64,000 bases of DNA, from the NCBI GenBank assembly GCA_051453625.1, contig JBOZIK010000001.1:249572409-249636408 (forward strand), given 5' to 3'. Numbering within the stretch: the stretch's first letter is position 1; each line of letters starts with the position of its first letter. This document shows positions 24,900 through 37,220 of this stretch, piece by piece. Source of the DNA: Welwitschia mirabilis. Its lineage: Eukaryota > Gnetophyta > Gnetopsida > Welwitschiales. A model generated the notes under the pieces. The model was given only the letters and a program-made list of their open reading frames with translations, searched no databases and was not told the origin of the DNA. The position numbers were made by a program, and so were the translations under genes.

Positions 24900-26220
24900 A
24901 AAAGCACTTAAAAATTAAACTAAAATTTGTGAAAAAGTAAATGTATGCTTCTACTGATAAGCTAGCTTCCCATTGTTCCTATTAGTAATAATAAACTCTT
25001 TTCCTTAAGTAGTATAGTTGAACTAAAGTAAACTAAGTAAGAACTAGTATTATTCTTTCATAGAGAAAATTAAGGTAAACTTAATTAAAACTTACATAAC
25101 ATTATCAAACTTGAAATAAAAATTATAATAGAAATGAAGAAATTAAGAGTTGAGCACTATGATGAACTTCAATCAAAGAGGTATGAAAGAAAGAAATCTC
25201 TAAATGTCTAATTTACCTTATCCAATATAACACCTTTATGTCAATCACATCCTACAAACTTTTAAAGCATAATTGAAATCCAAAAATTATGATTACTAAG
25301 GTTGTAATGAAAAATTTCATTCATCACATGGGTTTTTGATGAACTCAATCACCACTTGGTTCTTTATAGCCCTTTCATAAGTATGAAATGTAAGGACTAT
25401 AGTATCCAAACTCCATCAAATAAAAGTAACTATAATTAAATAACATAACAAACTTACCTAGTTATCAATAGCACTTGATAATGTAGTTTTACTTAAGTAT
25501 TAAAAGCATAAAGCTATCTATAACTTGAAATAAAAATGTAAAGACTATCCTTTTTATTAAATTATGAATATACAACACATTAAAGGAAATAGATGAAAAT
25601 AGTATAGACTCCTTGAACAATCCTTTAAATAAGTTTTATCCCTAAATGAGGTACTTAGAAGTCCATGTTAATAATAAAATACCAAGAATTTCTATTATAC
25701 TTTTCAAATTAAAGGATATTTACAAATGAAGGCATGAGGAACTTATATCAGTAAGTATTGAGTAGATGTGATTGGAATCTTTTAGGTTGTAATAGTAGGT
25801 GACTACTTATAATTATTTATCTTTAAGCATTAGGTAGGTTTATAAGAGTTTGTCTTATAGAATTACATATAATTTTCATCATGTCGTATTAGATGCAATC
25901 TTCATCTTATAGTATTTAATGGAATTTGACATGTATCATTAAATGGAATATTCATCTTATAGCATTTATTTGAGGTTATCATTTATCATTAGGTGGAATC
26001 TTCATCCTATAGCATTTGGTAAATGTTATCGTATAACATTAGTTGGAATATTTATCTTATATAATTTAATGGAGGTTATCATGAGATTTCTCTACCAACT
26101 ATTACTATTACCACATGTCTATAATACCACCTCCACATGTTACTACCACATGTCTTCCAATGCTACTACCATGTATCACTATTTGGTGTCTTCATTTTTA
26201 TAATTTTTTATGTGAAATTA
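24900..26220. repeat. Dispersed repeat family P, copy 1
   Basis: It aligns in the same orientation to 49740-50960. Landmarks are the CATCACATGGGTTTTTGATGA block with TTTATAGCCCTTTCATAAGTATGAA (about 25327-25388 and 50158-50220) and ACCACATGT(C/T)-rich blocks near 26100 and 50880. No coding region is apparent. The stretch 24443-24900 before it is AT-rich with nothing I recognise. Confidence 0.6.
25877..26083. repeat. 50-bp minisatellite, four units
   Basis: The core TTCATC(T/C)TATAGCATTT starts at 25901, 25951, 26001 and 26051, exactly 50 bp apart. The 86-codon plus-strand ORF at 25943-26203 rides on it and is not called. The matching part of P copy 2 (about 50740-50860) has no such array. 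Confidence 0.9.
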
Positions 26221-26439
26221 TGTCCATATTTCATGATGTATTCCAAAATATGGCTAAAGATCTACAATTATTATGAAGAAAAAAATCTAGTTTAATTTTA
26301 AATATAATAGAATACATATTTTATGATTCAAATAATAAATTAATGTCTTCATTCATAATAAATCAATCTAAAACACTTTAAATAAATATCATTTTTTATA
26401 TGTTAACATCAAGGTACATGAACTAAGAGATAGATAAGA

Positions 26440-27120
26440 ATTAAGGAATCCATAAGAGTAAAGAATTTCTTAGGAGTGATTGACTTCTATAAATGTTTCA
26501 TTCAAGATTTTTTGAAAATTATGATCCTAATGATTGAACTAATAGAAGTAAGAATGGAATTCCATTTTGATGATATATGTAGAGAAGCATTCCTTAATAT
26601 CAAACTTTTTTAAACTCCTAGCTCCAAATGTAAAGATTTAAAAAAATAACATACAATATCTACTAGTGATAGATGCATGTAAAAAAGGAATAGAAACTAT
26701 CTTAATGTAAGATAGATGAGTCATTATTTATGAATCTAATAAGCTTAGCAAGCATAAGTTTAATTATAAAGTTCATGATTTGGAATAATTAGCTATCATT
26801 CATGATCCTAAAATATAGAGGAATTATCTTTTATATGGTAAATTTAATTGCAAAGTAATCATAAAAATTTAGATTTTTTTCCTTCAAAAAAAGCCTCTCT
26901 TGAATATAAGATAATGGTGATGGATTGAAATACTAGGTAAATATTATTTTAATCTTTAATTCACTCTTAGGGAATAGAATAAGATAGCATATTCTCTTAG
27001 TTAAATGTGACGCATGATGGTTTATGCAATAAACCAAAAAATAACTAAATAAATTAAATAATAAGTTTCTCAAGATGAATTATTTGAAAAAGTATAGAAG
27101 AAGCTCATGCAAGAAAAAGA
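26440..27120 (+). pseudogene. Ty3/gypsy RT C-terminus, RNase H and start of integrase, fragment
   Basis: The plus strand reads FLGVIDFYKCFIQDFLKI (about 26468), FDDICREAFLNIK (about 26569), VIDACKKGIETILM (about 26670) and YESNKLSKHKFNYKVHDLE (about 26730). This follows the FLG...YRRFI, EAF..LK, DAS..G.GAVL and SRKLS..E.NY...DLE series of Ty3/gypsy RT-RNase H. Integrase beyond 27050 is only hinted at. Stops are frequent. The fragment lacks gag, protease and the RT core. Confidence 0.75.
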
Positions 27121-27124
27121 GTTA

Positions 27125-27640
27125 TTTCTTTATTATGTCATCTCTAATGGATTATTGATGAGAATAGGTAGAGTATGTATCCTATTAATATGTAAAAATT
27201 GACATTTATAACAATTATATTGGGTTAATTTATTATTAATGAATACATTAATTTAACTATTTTAATCAAAAAATATGTTTTCTATCATAATTTATGCAAT
27301 ATTAATTTTATAATTTTCTCCATAAATTTTTAAGATATTTAGCCATATGTTAGAGAACATACATAAAGATGGATCCTATGTTATTCCTTTATTATGTTAT
27401 ATACAATGGATTACTGATGAGAAGAGGTAGAGGTTATATCCTATTAACATGTAAAAAATTAAAATTTATGTCAAGTATCTTAGATTAATTTATTATTAAT
27501 GAAGATATTAATTTAATCAATATAATAAAAAATATGTCTTCTATTATATTTTATGTAATATGTAATTTAATGCTTTTCTTCATAATGTTCTTAGATCTTT
27601 AGCTATATTTGGAGCACATGCATAAAGATTGATCAAATTC
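27125..27640. repeat. 260-bp direct tandem duplication
   Basis: The block TTTCTTTATTATGTCATCTCTAATGG at 27125 recurs as TTCCTTTATTATGTTATATACAATGG at 27384, and similarity continues through the TTAATTTATTATTAATGAA and CATAAAGAT(T/G)GAT blocks. The copies are clearly diverged. It sits at the end of the gypsy fragment and probably includes decayed integrase sequence. Confidence 0.8.
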
Positions 27641-30092
27641 TAAACAAGACAAAGATGGTAATACAGATAAGAAGTATTAGCATTAGTTGGTGTAGGAATC
27701 TTACACCAAAATCCATGTGTTTAACCCCTTTTAATAATCCCTAATAAATCCATAAGATGAAGTTTCTAAACAGTCCATCAGATAGTACAAAATATGAATT
27801 CCAACCACTTCCCCAAATACTCTAAGACAAAAAACCTCAACTGCTTTATCAAACACTAAAAAACAAAACCTTAATCACTCCATTAGCTTTAAATGAGAAA
27901 TATTCTAACCAATCTAATTCTAGTATTTACTATAAAAATGTCGAAGTATCCTACTTTATCAGGAGTACATGATTGAATAATTCATGCTTGAAGAGGAACC
28001 AACTCCATTATACTTCATGTCAAGGCTAATTCTTTCTAGGTATTCTTTCTAAATCATTCTCTAAAAATGGTTAAGCCCTTGGGTCTAGCATGAAATTTAA
28101 CATATAAATTAATGTTTTTTAAATATTTCTTATTCAATAAATAATATATTATGATTCTTATATTTGATCTCTTAATTTTAAGTGTGGATAGAAACATAGT
28201 TTTAGCACTTTTGATAAGTCAAAGTAATAGTAGTTAATTTGTGGTGTAATCATTTTGATAAAAAGTGTGAATGTTTTTTAAACTTATTATATTTCTTATT
28301 GTACTAAAATATATTAAGCTTTATATTATCCTTGAGTAATTTATTTATGTTTACATCTTATTATATAGTTTGTACTAATGTTTGATGGTCTCTAGAAATT
28401 ACATCTTGCTTTTTATGCTCATACAATTATGGTATGTTATATCCTATATTTTGTAATCCTTATTTACTTGGGATACTATGTATATTAATATTTTAATCAG
28501 ATGATGAATTACTCTTCTTTAAAGACCTTGTCAATATAAGATAGTATTTTAAATTAAACTTAGTTTGTAATTTCCATAATTTATTATAAAAATGATAATA
28601 GTTATCTTATAAGTCTTTTATGGGAAAATATATTTAAACATTTAAAATTAGATAACTCCATTATGTGAGGAATTGAAATTACATGATAAAGGTAATAAAT
28701 TAAAAATTCTAAAAGACATATTAATATATTTTACATCTTATTTAAATTTTTAGTAAATGTGATAGGTGTACTATATTATAAATAAACATTTTCTTCCTTG
28801 TTTTTTGTGATTGGTAAATTTTATGGATTATGAAATAAATGAGCATATGAATAACTAGATGCATTCATACCTAAAACCAAGAATAATAAATGATTAATTT
28901 ACTTTATCATAACTTGTATCTTCTTTAGATGTATAAGGGTGCTTGGTTCATAGTGTACTTATTATTATATTTATTGTAATTAAAGAGTTTATGTCCTTAT
29001 TCCACATCATGATTTTGAAACTTGTGTATTTATTATTTTGATGCATGTCATAAATGAATTAAAATTATTGTGAGTTTATGAAGGATTAAGAAGGAACTAG
29101 CATGTGGAAATGACACATGTAATTAACCTTTCCAATTAAAGAAAGAAGATTACTTATCCTAATTATCTACATGCATCATAAATTTGATCTTCTTTTGTAC
29201 TCCAATTTCTCTTATTACCTATCTCACTAATCAATGCTAAATCATGTGATTTTGAGCTATGTACCTTTGTTTATCTATATTTCAAAATCATTTCCTCTCT
29301 TACAAGGAGGAGATACTTTTCATGTTTTCATACAATTGAATTTCCTTCTCTCTCCTCTCTTTCTTTCAGTATCTTTTATTATGGAGCTTGGATTTGGAAA
29401 GCTTAAAGCTAAGACTCTTGAGCTTGAATCTTCATCAATCCTCAACTGTTAAGGATTTACTAATCTTTCTAATTAAGCTCTTTACTTATGTTACTCATAT
29501 GGTCTCTTTTAATATTTTAGTAGAATGATATAATCTTACATTAGATTACTATTTATAATATATCATAAAAATATGTTATTCCCTCTCATTGGCTCTAACC
29601 AAGATGTGGAGAGGTATGAGGGGTTTCTTATGCTTTGTAATAGAGGTTACTAATGAATGATTGTTACCAAGTAACTACTTTTAAGAATTTACTATATACT
29701 AGAGTGTCCATATTTATTTTATGTTAATATAGAAAACAATATATTATTTACTTATTATGCATTAGGTCTATCTTACTAGAGGCAAAGTCTAATCCTTAAA
29801 AACCTATTTTAGGCTAGTACTCCTTCATGGTAATCCTAAGGCTTAATATAAATGTTTTTTAAATTTATTTGATTTTTCTTTCTAAATTGATTTGAATTAG
29901 TAGTATTTAATAAAGTTATATTATAAATAATAAGTTTGTCTAGTTTATTTATTATTTTATTAATTTAAATTATTGTATAATTAGTTGTTGAAGGTCAACT
30001 ATGTTTTCTTTAGCAAAAGTTAAATTTCTAGAATAGAGGCATAGGTTAAAAACATCATAGCTTATTAATTAGTAAACATAAATTAGTAAAAT
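27641..30092. other. AT-rich stretch without recognisable features
   Basis: Nothing here could be tied to a gene or to another repeat in the window. The 72-codon plus-strand ORF at 29234-29452 has no family resemblance I can see and is in a T/C-rich patch, so I do not call it. Confidence 0.4.
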
Positions 30093-30359
30093 ATGTTAGG
30101 AATGTGAAAACATAAAAACAATAATTTTTTTAATGTGTAATTATTTTTTAAAAATTTATTTTTAGAATAAATTAAAAAATAAATGTAGAACGTAATAACC
30201 AATTAAGTTATATTTTTGTAACTCTATTTTAAAATATCTATAAATTGAGCATTCTAAGTTACAAGAAATTAAAAAAGGTTTTCAAAACATCCTGAATCAT
30301 TTAAAAACTCAAAGTGTTTTAAAAGTCATAATCATCTTAGTGTAGTATGTTAGGACTAT

Positions 30360-31847
30360 TAAGGATTATTTAATTAAGAGGGAAGGGATGAATGAGTTGT
30401 ACCAAATAAAAATTCTATCCAAATACAGAATTTAAGACGTAGTAAAATAAATACCATACTAAGATAACATGGTTTTCTAACTTGGATATGTACACATACA
30501 AAGGTTAATTTCTTATCATAACTCTGGATATTATTGACCTATAAGAAATAGTGGTTTTTACTCATCACTAATATTATAATAATATGAGAGTTTCCTTCAC
30601 AAGATAGCACTCTTTTTCCCATAAGAAAATCAACAAAAATGTTCACATAGGTATAATGAAAAGGTGAGATACTTCTTATAAGATAAAAAACTCTTCCTCT
30701 CTGGGAAATCCAAAAATAATTTAAGATGCTCCTCATAAGGTAGAAAACTATTTTCCTTATGGAAATACAACAATAAAAATGCAAGCACAACCTGAATGTA
30801 CACCCATATAACAGTTAACTTATAATTAGTTTTATAATACAATAATAGACTTTACAATAGCATTAAAAATGAGGTAGTCCAATAATGTAACATCCAAAAG
30901 ATAAATAATACAAGAAGTCTAAAATATGTATCTTTAATAATGAGCTTAAGTTCCTTATTGTCATCATTATCATGAGTGCAAACAAATGATGCAATAATGT
31001 AGGATCCAAGAAAAAATAACACAGACATTGAAAGTTCCTTTACAAATGATAGCTTTGATTCTTCATGAGTAACTCTAATAACTGATGTATTCTTTGTTAT
31101 GTATTCAATTTGACCATTTTTTTCTTAAAAGTGTTGTAAACTAGCTATTTGATCTTGAATAATAGCCATTTAAACATTGTAACTATCATGCAATAAATAG
31201 GAATCTTTAATCATTAGACATGCATATTAATTTTTAATTGACGTGAACTTTGATATAAGCTATTTTCAAAATTGTAATCATCTGCTAATAATCAAACTTC
31301 TTCACTTGGTAGAATTCTTTATTGTATTTGTCTAAAAATTGATGAAAATTAGATTATGTAATCTATGGTCCTTCATGATCATGAATTTGTAGTGAAAAAC
31401 TTAATATCTTATCTAAAATGTAAAATATTCATCAAAGTATAAAATCATTATATTATCTATTTTAGTTAAGCATAAATTTCTTCAAACATGTAGATGTCTT
31501 TTATTAATATCAGCTCCAACTTTTAGCATAGTTATCTTTGATGCGATAATCATCTTTAACCTATGTCTTAAAAGCTAGTACATCATAGATTTCTTCAATC
31601 TATAGATATCTTCATCATAGATGTCTTTAACATCTAGATATATTTACCATAGATGTCTTCTATTCTATAGACATCTTTAAATAATTGATTTTGCATTTCA
31701 AAGTCTAAGCCTTTTTGTAAGATATTATCTTTGAAGATCTGACATTGAATTATGATTATCATGATCTTTTTTTTTTAATCACTCGTTTACATAATTATAC
31801 AAAATATTTAACAAGTGGAATCATCAAAACTAGATTTACCAATAGTA
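30360..31847 (-). repeat. 3' LTR of the copia element
   Basis: It aligns to 44822-46312 along its length. Landmarks are GAATGAGTTGTACCAAATAAAAATTC at about 30390, CAAATGATGCAATAATGTAGGATCC at about 30980, and CAAGTGGAATCATCAAAACTAGA at about 31812. Just outside its upper end (31848-31862) the minus strand has a purine-rich AAAAAGTAGGA, a plausible polypurine tract. The two minus-strand ORFs at 30539-30842 overlap each other and lie in the LTR; neither is a gene. Confidence 0.8.
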
Positions 31848-32335
31848 TCCTACTTTTTGATGATTTTAAAAAATTGATAAATCTCATTAGTGTAATCTCA
31901 TTCAATCAACTAAAATTTGATATTCATGTTTAAGGTGGAAAAGTACAAAAGCATATTTTCAAATAGTATCTAATAAATCATGATTTTAACAACTTAAATA
32001 ACCATGTAGAGATTAACAAAGGCATAATAACATTTGATAATAACATTTAAGAAATTTTATAACTAATCATAGAAGATATGCTTATGGTGATGTGTTAACG
32101 ATAAAAATCAAAGCATATTATTTTAGAAATATGACAATAAGACATAATATTAAAACATGAGAATGTGCTAATAGAAAAGATAACAAAAAAGGTTGAAATA
32201 ATAGATCATATCAATAATGTATGTTAAATATCAAGAGTAATCATCAATGAACAATGATGTCACTCAAGGATTAATCCATCATCTCATAGCTAAGTACTTC
32301 ATACCCAATTGGATGTCCTAATGATAAAAGCTGAT

Positions 32336-32851
32336 TTACGAAATTGATTTTCCATTTCTTTTCAACTGATTTGCCTTTGCTTCCTTATCTTTTTGGATAA
32401 CAAATAAAAGGAGATACGTGCTAAGAGTAGAGTCACTAGTATAATTTGTGCCTTTTCCTTTATCATCATCATCATTGTTATTATCATGGATGATGGAGGT
32501 TTAGATGGTATAAGATGATAAGGATGTGATTGGTAGAGGATAAGAGTTCATATATTTAAGGTTTTAGACTCTATCTCCTATTGTTGCCTCTACTGTGATG
32601 GTCCTAAAGCATGTTTCTCCCTCCTATACCTATACCTCCATAATATTTTTATACTCCTCCTAAGTGTATTCTGCATCTATATATGATTCATCTATATAAT
32701 CATTGTTTATTGCTCTACAAGAGTCATAATTAGTGCCATGTGCAGCTACAGGTACTTCTTCTTCTTATTCTTCTTTTAAGCTTTTCCATGTGGAAGTCCT
32801 TATGGATTTCCAACTATTTGCTAGTACTTCATCCTTACTAGTGATGGACAT
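32336..32851 (-). pseudogene. Extra ORF remnant downstream of copia pol
   Basis: From an ATG at 32851 the minus strand can be read in one frame for 172 codons to a TAA at 32336, broken by about six stops. Visible pieces are MSITSKDEVLANSWKS, VPVAAHGTNYDSCRAIN, DESYIDAEYT, EEYKNIMEV, EGETCFRTITVEATIGD and an acidic NNNDDDD run followed by a Lys-rich tail. I do not recognise a family and see no signal peptide or membrane segment. The position, between RNase H and the 3' LTR, is where some plant copia elements (Sireviruses) carry an additional ORF. It may instead be captured sequence. Confidence 0.45.
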
Positions 32852-33219
32852 GCGATCCTTTAATCTTAATAAATTTTTATCAATTTTAAACGATTTTTAT
32901 TATTTTCTTTAACTTGTTTTTGATGGATGATGAACTATATATGTAGTCGTGAATACTTGAAAATGTGATTTGGTCATCCTTTTGCAAATAAAAAAAGGAT
33001 AAAACCTTAATTTTTAATGAGATTTTTATTTTTGAAATAGTATAAGAAATACATCTACCAAATGAGCACATCTCTCTAACAGATGTCTACAAAATTGAAG
33101 ATGAGTACTATAAAAGTTCAAAAATTTTGAAAAAGTCTATGACTAATCCAAAAATCATAATAATACTTTAAAAAAGTAAAATATTATTCATATAATTTAA
33201 CTTTTATAATATCTAAACT

Positions 33220-33440
33220 ATAATCTCAACTCATAGAGAAATACAAAGTAGAATACACCTTTTAGATACTAGAGGTTTTGTGAACATATCAATAGGTTAA
33301 TCATTTATACTAATATTTTACATCATAATAACTTTGTTTTGAATATGTTCTCTGAGAAACTGATGTTAAATCTTAATTCTTGAGTGTTGATTAGATTCTT
33401 TGATATATCAATGACACTCTTGTTGTTACATTAGATGGAA
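33220..33440 (-). pseudogene. Copia RNase H, C-terminal part (separated from the rest by an insertion)
   Basis: The minus strand reads CNNKSVIDISKNLINTQE (about 33420-33365), SENIFKTKLL and MINLLICSQNL (about 33300), ending with LKGV. This follows the CDN.SAI.ISKNP..H.RTKH and ..DQLADIFTKPL end of copia RNase H. The N-terminal part of the domain lies beyond the nested element at 41282-41475. Confidence 0.8.
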
Positions 33441-34065
33441 ATAGTATTATGACACCCAGATTTTTTTCGTAAAATTAGAAACCTCCCTAGTCACTTAGAT
33501 AAGTTATTAAATATTAGAAAAATTTAATAATAATAATAAGTATAGTTCCAAATTATTTAAAAATAATAACATATGTAATAAAAGTGATACCTAAATTATG
33601 TATTTGCATGATTAATTATTTTACAATTTATTAAAAGATAACTTATAGTTAATTCTTTTAATTGATTAATTGAAAGATTGAGTTGACTAAAATTTATTAT
33701 TGTTTATTATGAGTTTTATTTGAGAAAAGTTGAATACTTGATTTATCTTGGAGTTTAATATTTATTATGCATGACTTTGTATTTGATTTAGTTAAACACC
33801 AGATTTCTTAATGCACATTATATTTTTGAAACTGTAGCTTGACATTAATCCTTTCAACTTTATCTTATTCAAGCAATGGCATTTATATGTGATCTTAAGA
33901 ATTTACTCATGTTATTTATTTATCTGATGTAGTCAAAGTGATTTATCAGATAATGTTATATTTTGATTTACACCTAGTGGCTAGACTTGGAAAGGATGAG
34001 TTAAGGGAACTTAAACTACTTCTTGATATCTAAACCTACTATCAGCCATACTATTAGTCTTATGT

Positions 34066-34073
34066 TATAAATA
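34066..34073 (+). promoter_or_regulatory. TATA box of the LARD-like LTR
   Basis: TATAAATA followed by CCTATGCACC lies about 620 bp into the LTR, a fair position for a U3/R border in a long LTR. The 3' copy has lost this part, so it cannot be confirmed by comparison. Confidence 0.45.
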
Positions 34074-35459
34074 CCTATGCACCCTCAATTACTAGAGTCA
34101 TAGGAGTTTGTTTTGCAACTTGATTGTGTGAAGATTCATTACCTTTAGGGGTATATTGGACTTCATTGAGGACAGGTGTGGTCCTCAACATTCATTGTAA
34201 ATTTCCATAAACCCTCTTTTTACATACTTGCATGCCTTGTGTTTTAAATCTATTTTCTTTTATTTCATAGCTTAAAATGAATGCAATATGTATCACTTGT
34301 TGTTACGTGTGTGTTAACATTTCTTTGTAACTTGTAGTCTGTTACCTATGTCTTTTGTGAGACTTCTAAGAGTCTATTGAGTCTAAGCTTGTGAAATTTC
34401 TATGAAACTTGAGTGATCTATTGTCATCTACCATTGTGGCTAAACTTCTATAAGCCTTGAGTCTCTTGTTGACCATGGACCTTAGTGAAAATAAATTATA
34501 AAAATTAATTCTAGTCGAAGTAACTAGTTATTCAAACATCAGAGAGTGAACCTCTCTATTGTGAGTCTTAAGGTAACTTAAACGAACCTCGAGGATGAAA
34601 GGAAAATATATGCACACCTTTATGATAATCTTGTCTCTCCTAGTTGTATGCAACTGGCTTACTTTTTATGATGTGAGATGTCACCAAGGAAGATAATGTT
34701 AATTAGATAAGTTGTCATGATCATGTTGTCTATTTTATTCTTGGATACCTTTCCAAACTGTTCCTTATCGTGAGCCACACTAGAAACTATGATGAAATGA
34801 GTTCGTACACCACCTGTTCTTATGTAGGAAATACTGACTGTGAAGATGTAGAGAAGAACTAGTAATTGTGTCAATAACTACATGTTACCTATGTATTTGC
34901 TTCTATAGCTATGTGGCTGTTATGTGTCATCCTTTACTTTAGTCATTATATGACATGTGTTCAGTTGGAGTTAATTGAAAGCTGTCATGAAATAGTTCTA
35001 TGTTGCATGCACTACGACTTTTTTTTTTTTTATTAATAAGCCATGTTGTTTAATTGATAACTTAACTTATCTCATGATATTTTATTACTAAAGTATTCTT
35101 TTTTTCAGCTTAATTCTACCTGATGAAGTGAATTATTATATGCTTTGCTATTTATGAGGTAAGAGATTTAAATTTATCCTAATGAAAAGTTGCATGTTTT
35201 TATTATAAATTCAAAGTTATGGTTATCTGATTATTATACATCCAAGTTAATCAAACCCCTTGAAATTTCCAATTTCATTTAACATATTACTATTTGATAG
35301 GATTAATAAAGAATCAGCTTAGGTTATTAAGGGACAAGTGTAAAATGCTTAAAGGTACTCATTGCATGTTAATTAATGATAAATAAGCTAGGTGTTTCTT
35401 CTAAAAAATATTTAATAGGCCTTATCAATTGGTGAAATTAAGTTACTCTCAAAGTGGTC

Positions 35460-35530
35460 TATGGGTTATCTGGTTATCATGTATCGCTATTAAATGGGAA
35501 TTTTAGAGTTCAACCCCCAGCTAGAAAGGT
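35460..35530 (+). other. tRNA-like module in the LTR (5' copy)
   Basis: GGTTATCTGGTTATCATG (35464-35481) resembles a tRNA D arm and GTTCAACCC (35508-35516) fits the Pol III B box GWTCRANNC exactly. The 3' LTR has the same module at 39503-39575 with B box GTTCAATTC. It is probably a SINE head or tRNA remnant fixed in the LTR before the element inserted. Confidence 0.45.
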
Positions 35531-35539
35531 ATAACTTTT

Positions 35540-36560
35540 TAAAGTTCCTTATTTTCATTTGACTTCAGCCTTTGACACATCATAAAATTTTGATATTGCT
35601 CTTATCATTGGACCTTTACTTTTTCTGAAACTTACTTTTCCCTCGTGTTCCTCTAGAAACTGTATTCTTTCCCATGTGCTCTTCTCTTACGTTTCCTTTG
35701 CTACATTACCTACACACTGCAGCTTTGACAAAGCCTGTGTTTTTCCCTCGCCTTGTGCTCCTTACCCCCTCATTTCCCTCCCTGCTAGGTACACCTCCAT
35801 ACCCACGTTCTTCAGTAGTCAGCCTTCCGCTCACACCTGTAGACACTGTGTGCAACTAAGCCATGGCCTCCTCTCTTGGCTTCTTCCTGCACATTTGTGC
35901 TCTTGCTCATGTCGCTTGCTATTCACCTGCGTTCCCACTCAGTGCCGCCCCCTTCCTCTGTCTTCCACGAACTTCACACCACTCGTTTTTGGTATCCCGC
36001 ATATTTATTGTTCCCTTCACACTGTGGGTCAGCTTGCCTATGTATTTTGAACTCCTGCGCACACCTTAAATCAACCCCTTTCATTGTTTCTTTAGCTAAG
36101 TTACCTTCTCTACAATAATTCCACCTCCACTTTGCATGGTCTTCAACTGCATTTTTCCTCTACGCCAAATAATGTAACCACTATCCGCATTTCTTGATGC
36201 ACTGCCTGGTAGGATTTCCTCCATCGCCCGTAGTCTTCTCTTCTAAATGCCAGCACACCTCAACAGTGTGTGTTCCTACGCCAATTGCCAGCGGTTGCCT
36301 CTTGCTTCCTCCAAAATCTGCATAACGAAAGTCTATCCGTTGGCGTTTCCTAGCTTTTGCATAATCCTGTGCTCTACCACCTCATCATCCTGCGCTGTCT
36401 TGGCAGCGCCACCTGCAGCGCTTGTGCACCAACACCCACCTTTTGTCTTCATCCATTCTATCCCTCTCAAATCACTCTTGTCAATGTACTCCGCTTGAAG
36501 GGAACCCCTTTGTTAACGCCAACTGGTCATATTAAAAATGACTTTGAAAAGACGTCCTAG
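35540..36560. repeat. Pyrimidine- and CpG-rich block of the LTR (5' copy)
   Basis: The plus strand is mainly C and T with many CCTC, CTTCC and CACC runs and repeated CG dinucleotides (for example CCTCGCC, CACGTTC, CCGCTC, GCGCTG). The 3' LTR holds the diverged counterpart at 39600-40560. Just after it lies TCCCAACCGATCATGTAAGGAAGAATAAGGAAC-type sequence and a second B-box-like GTTCAAATC (about 36613). No protein motif is recognisable in any frame. Confidence 0.7.
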
Positions 36561-37208
36561 TTCCCAACCGATCATGTAAGGAAGAATAAGGAACTAAAAG
36601 GGTGGTCCTTGGTTCAAATCACAGCCTCTTCATTTTGGATGTTGTGGACCATTATTAAAAGGAAATTTCCATACAAACAACCTAAGATATTTAGGCAATA
36701 TTAATGGCATAGATTTTAGCCTACTTAATAAGTTATTAGGTTGGTAAAGGTAGGGCCCCTTATAGGTCCTAGACCACATAAACATTATGATAATTTGTGA
36801 ACTAAACTTAAAGCCTTGTCATTTTTTTAATTAATATATTTCTTTATCCTACTAAATGGTTAAGAGGAAGACACCACATGTTGAAGTTTAATAGGCTTCC
36901 ATTAAATACCATGTATAACCTTATGTATCCTCTAAATCTTGAATGATTTAGGTTGACTTTCTTGCACATCTGATATGCATTTTGTGGCTTCCTTATATCT
37001 TATTGTACTACCTTCGTTTCAAGTATAACTTCACTATCAATTGCCTAATTCTAAGTTCTTGCAATCTAGTATGTTCAAGGAATTTCTTGTTTTCTAAATT
37101 TTGGTGACCATTCAAATCTATAAATTTTTAAGGATGTCATGTTAATAACAACTAATTAATAAAAAAATCGTTTCATGCTTGGATGTCAAAAATGAGGATG
37201 TTATATTT

Positions 37209-37220
37209 TGGTATTAGAGC
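37209..37220 (+). other. tRNA-iMet-type PBS of the LARD-like element
   Basis: TGGTATTAGAGC follows GATGTTATA-TTT. One C-to-T change separates it from TGGTATCAGAGC. It fixes the 3' edge of the 5' LTR at about 37205 and sets the element on the plus strand. Confidence 0.8.

Larger units (their letters stand above)
33446..37205 (+). repeat. 5' LTR, 3.76 kb, of the nested LARD-like element
   Basis: It begins TATGACACCC after AGTAT and ends GAGGATGTTATA right before TTTTGGTATTAGAGCC. 34340-37205 aligns to 38435-41275. It contains a TATA box (34066-34073), a tRNA-like module (35460-35530), and a pyrimidine-rich block richer in G, C and CG than anything else here (35540-36560). The several overlapping plus-strand ORFs at 35674-36560 come from the scarcity of purines, which removes stop codons in all frames; they are not genes. 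Confidence 0.7.

Noticed and set aside
25943-26203. 86-codon plus-strand ORF
   Set aside because: It rides on the 50-bp minisatellite; 50 is not a multiple of three, so the peptide is not even periodic.
29234-29452. 72-codon plus-strand ORF with a hydrophobic N-terminal half
   Set aside because: No family resemblance, not near other coding sequence, and such length is expected by chance in T/C-rich DNA.
35674-36560. Six overlapping plus-strand ORFs, up to 124 codons
   Set aside because: The plus strand is pyrimidine-rich, so stop codons are rare in every frame. No frame is favoured and none survives as such in the 3' LTR copy.
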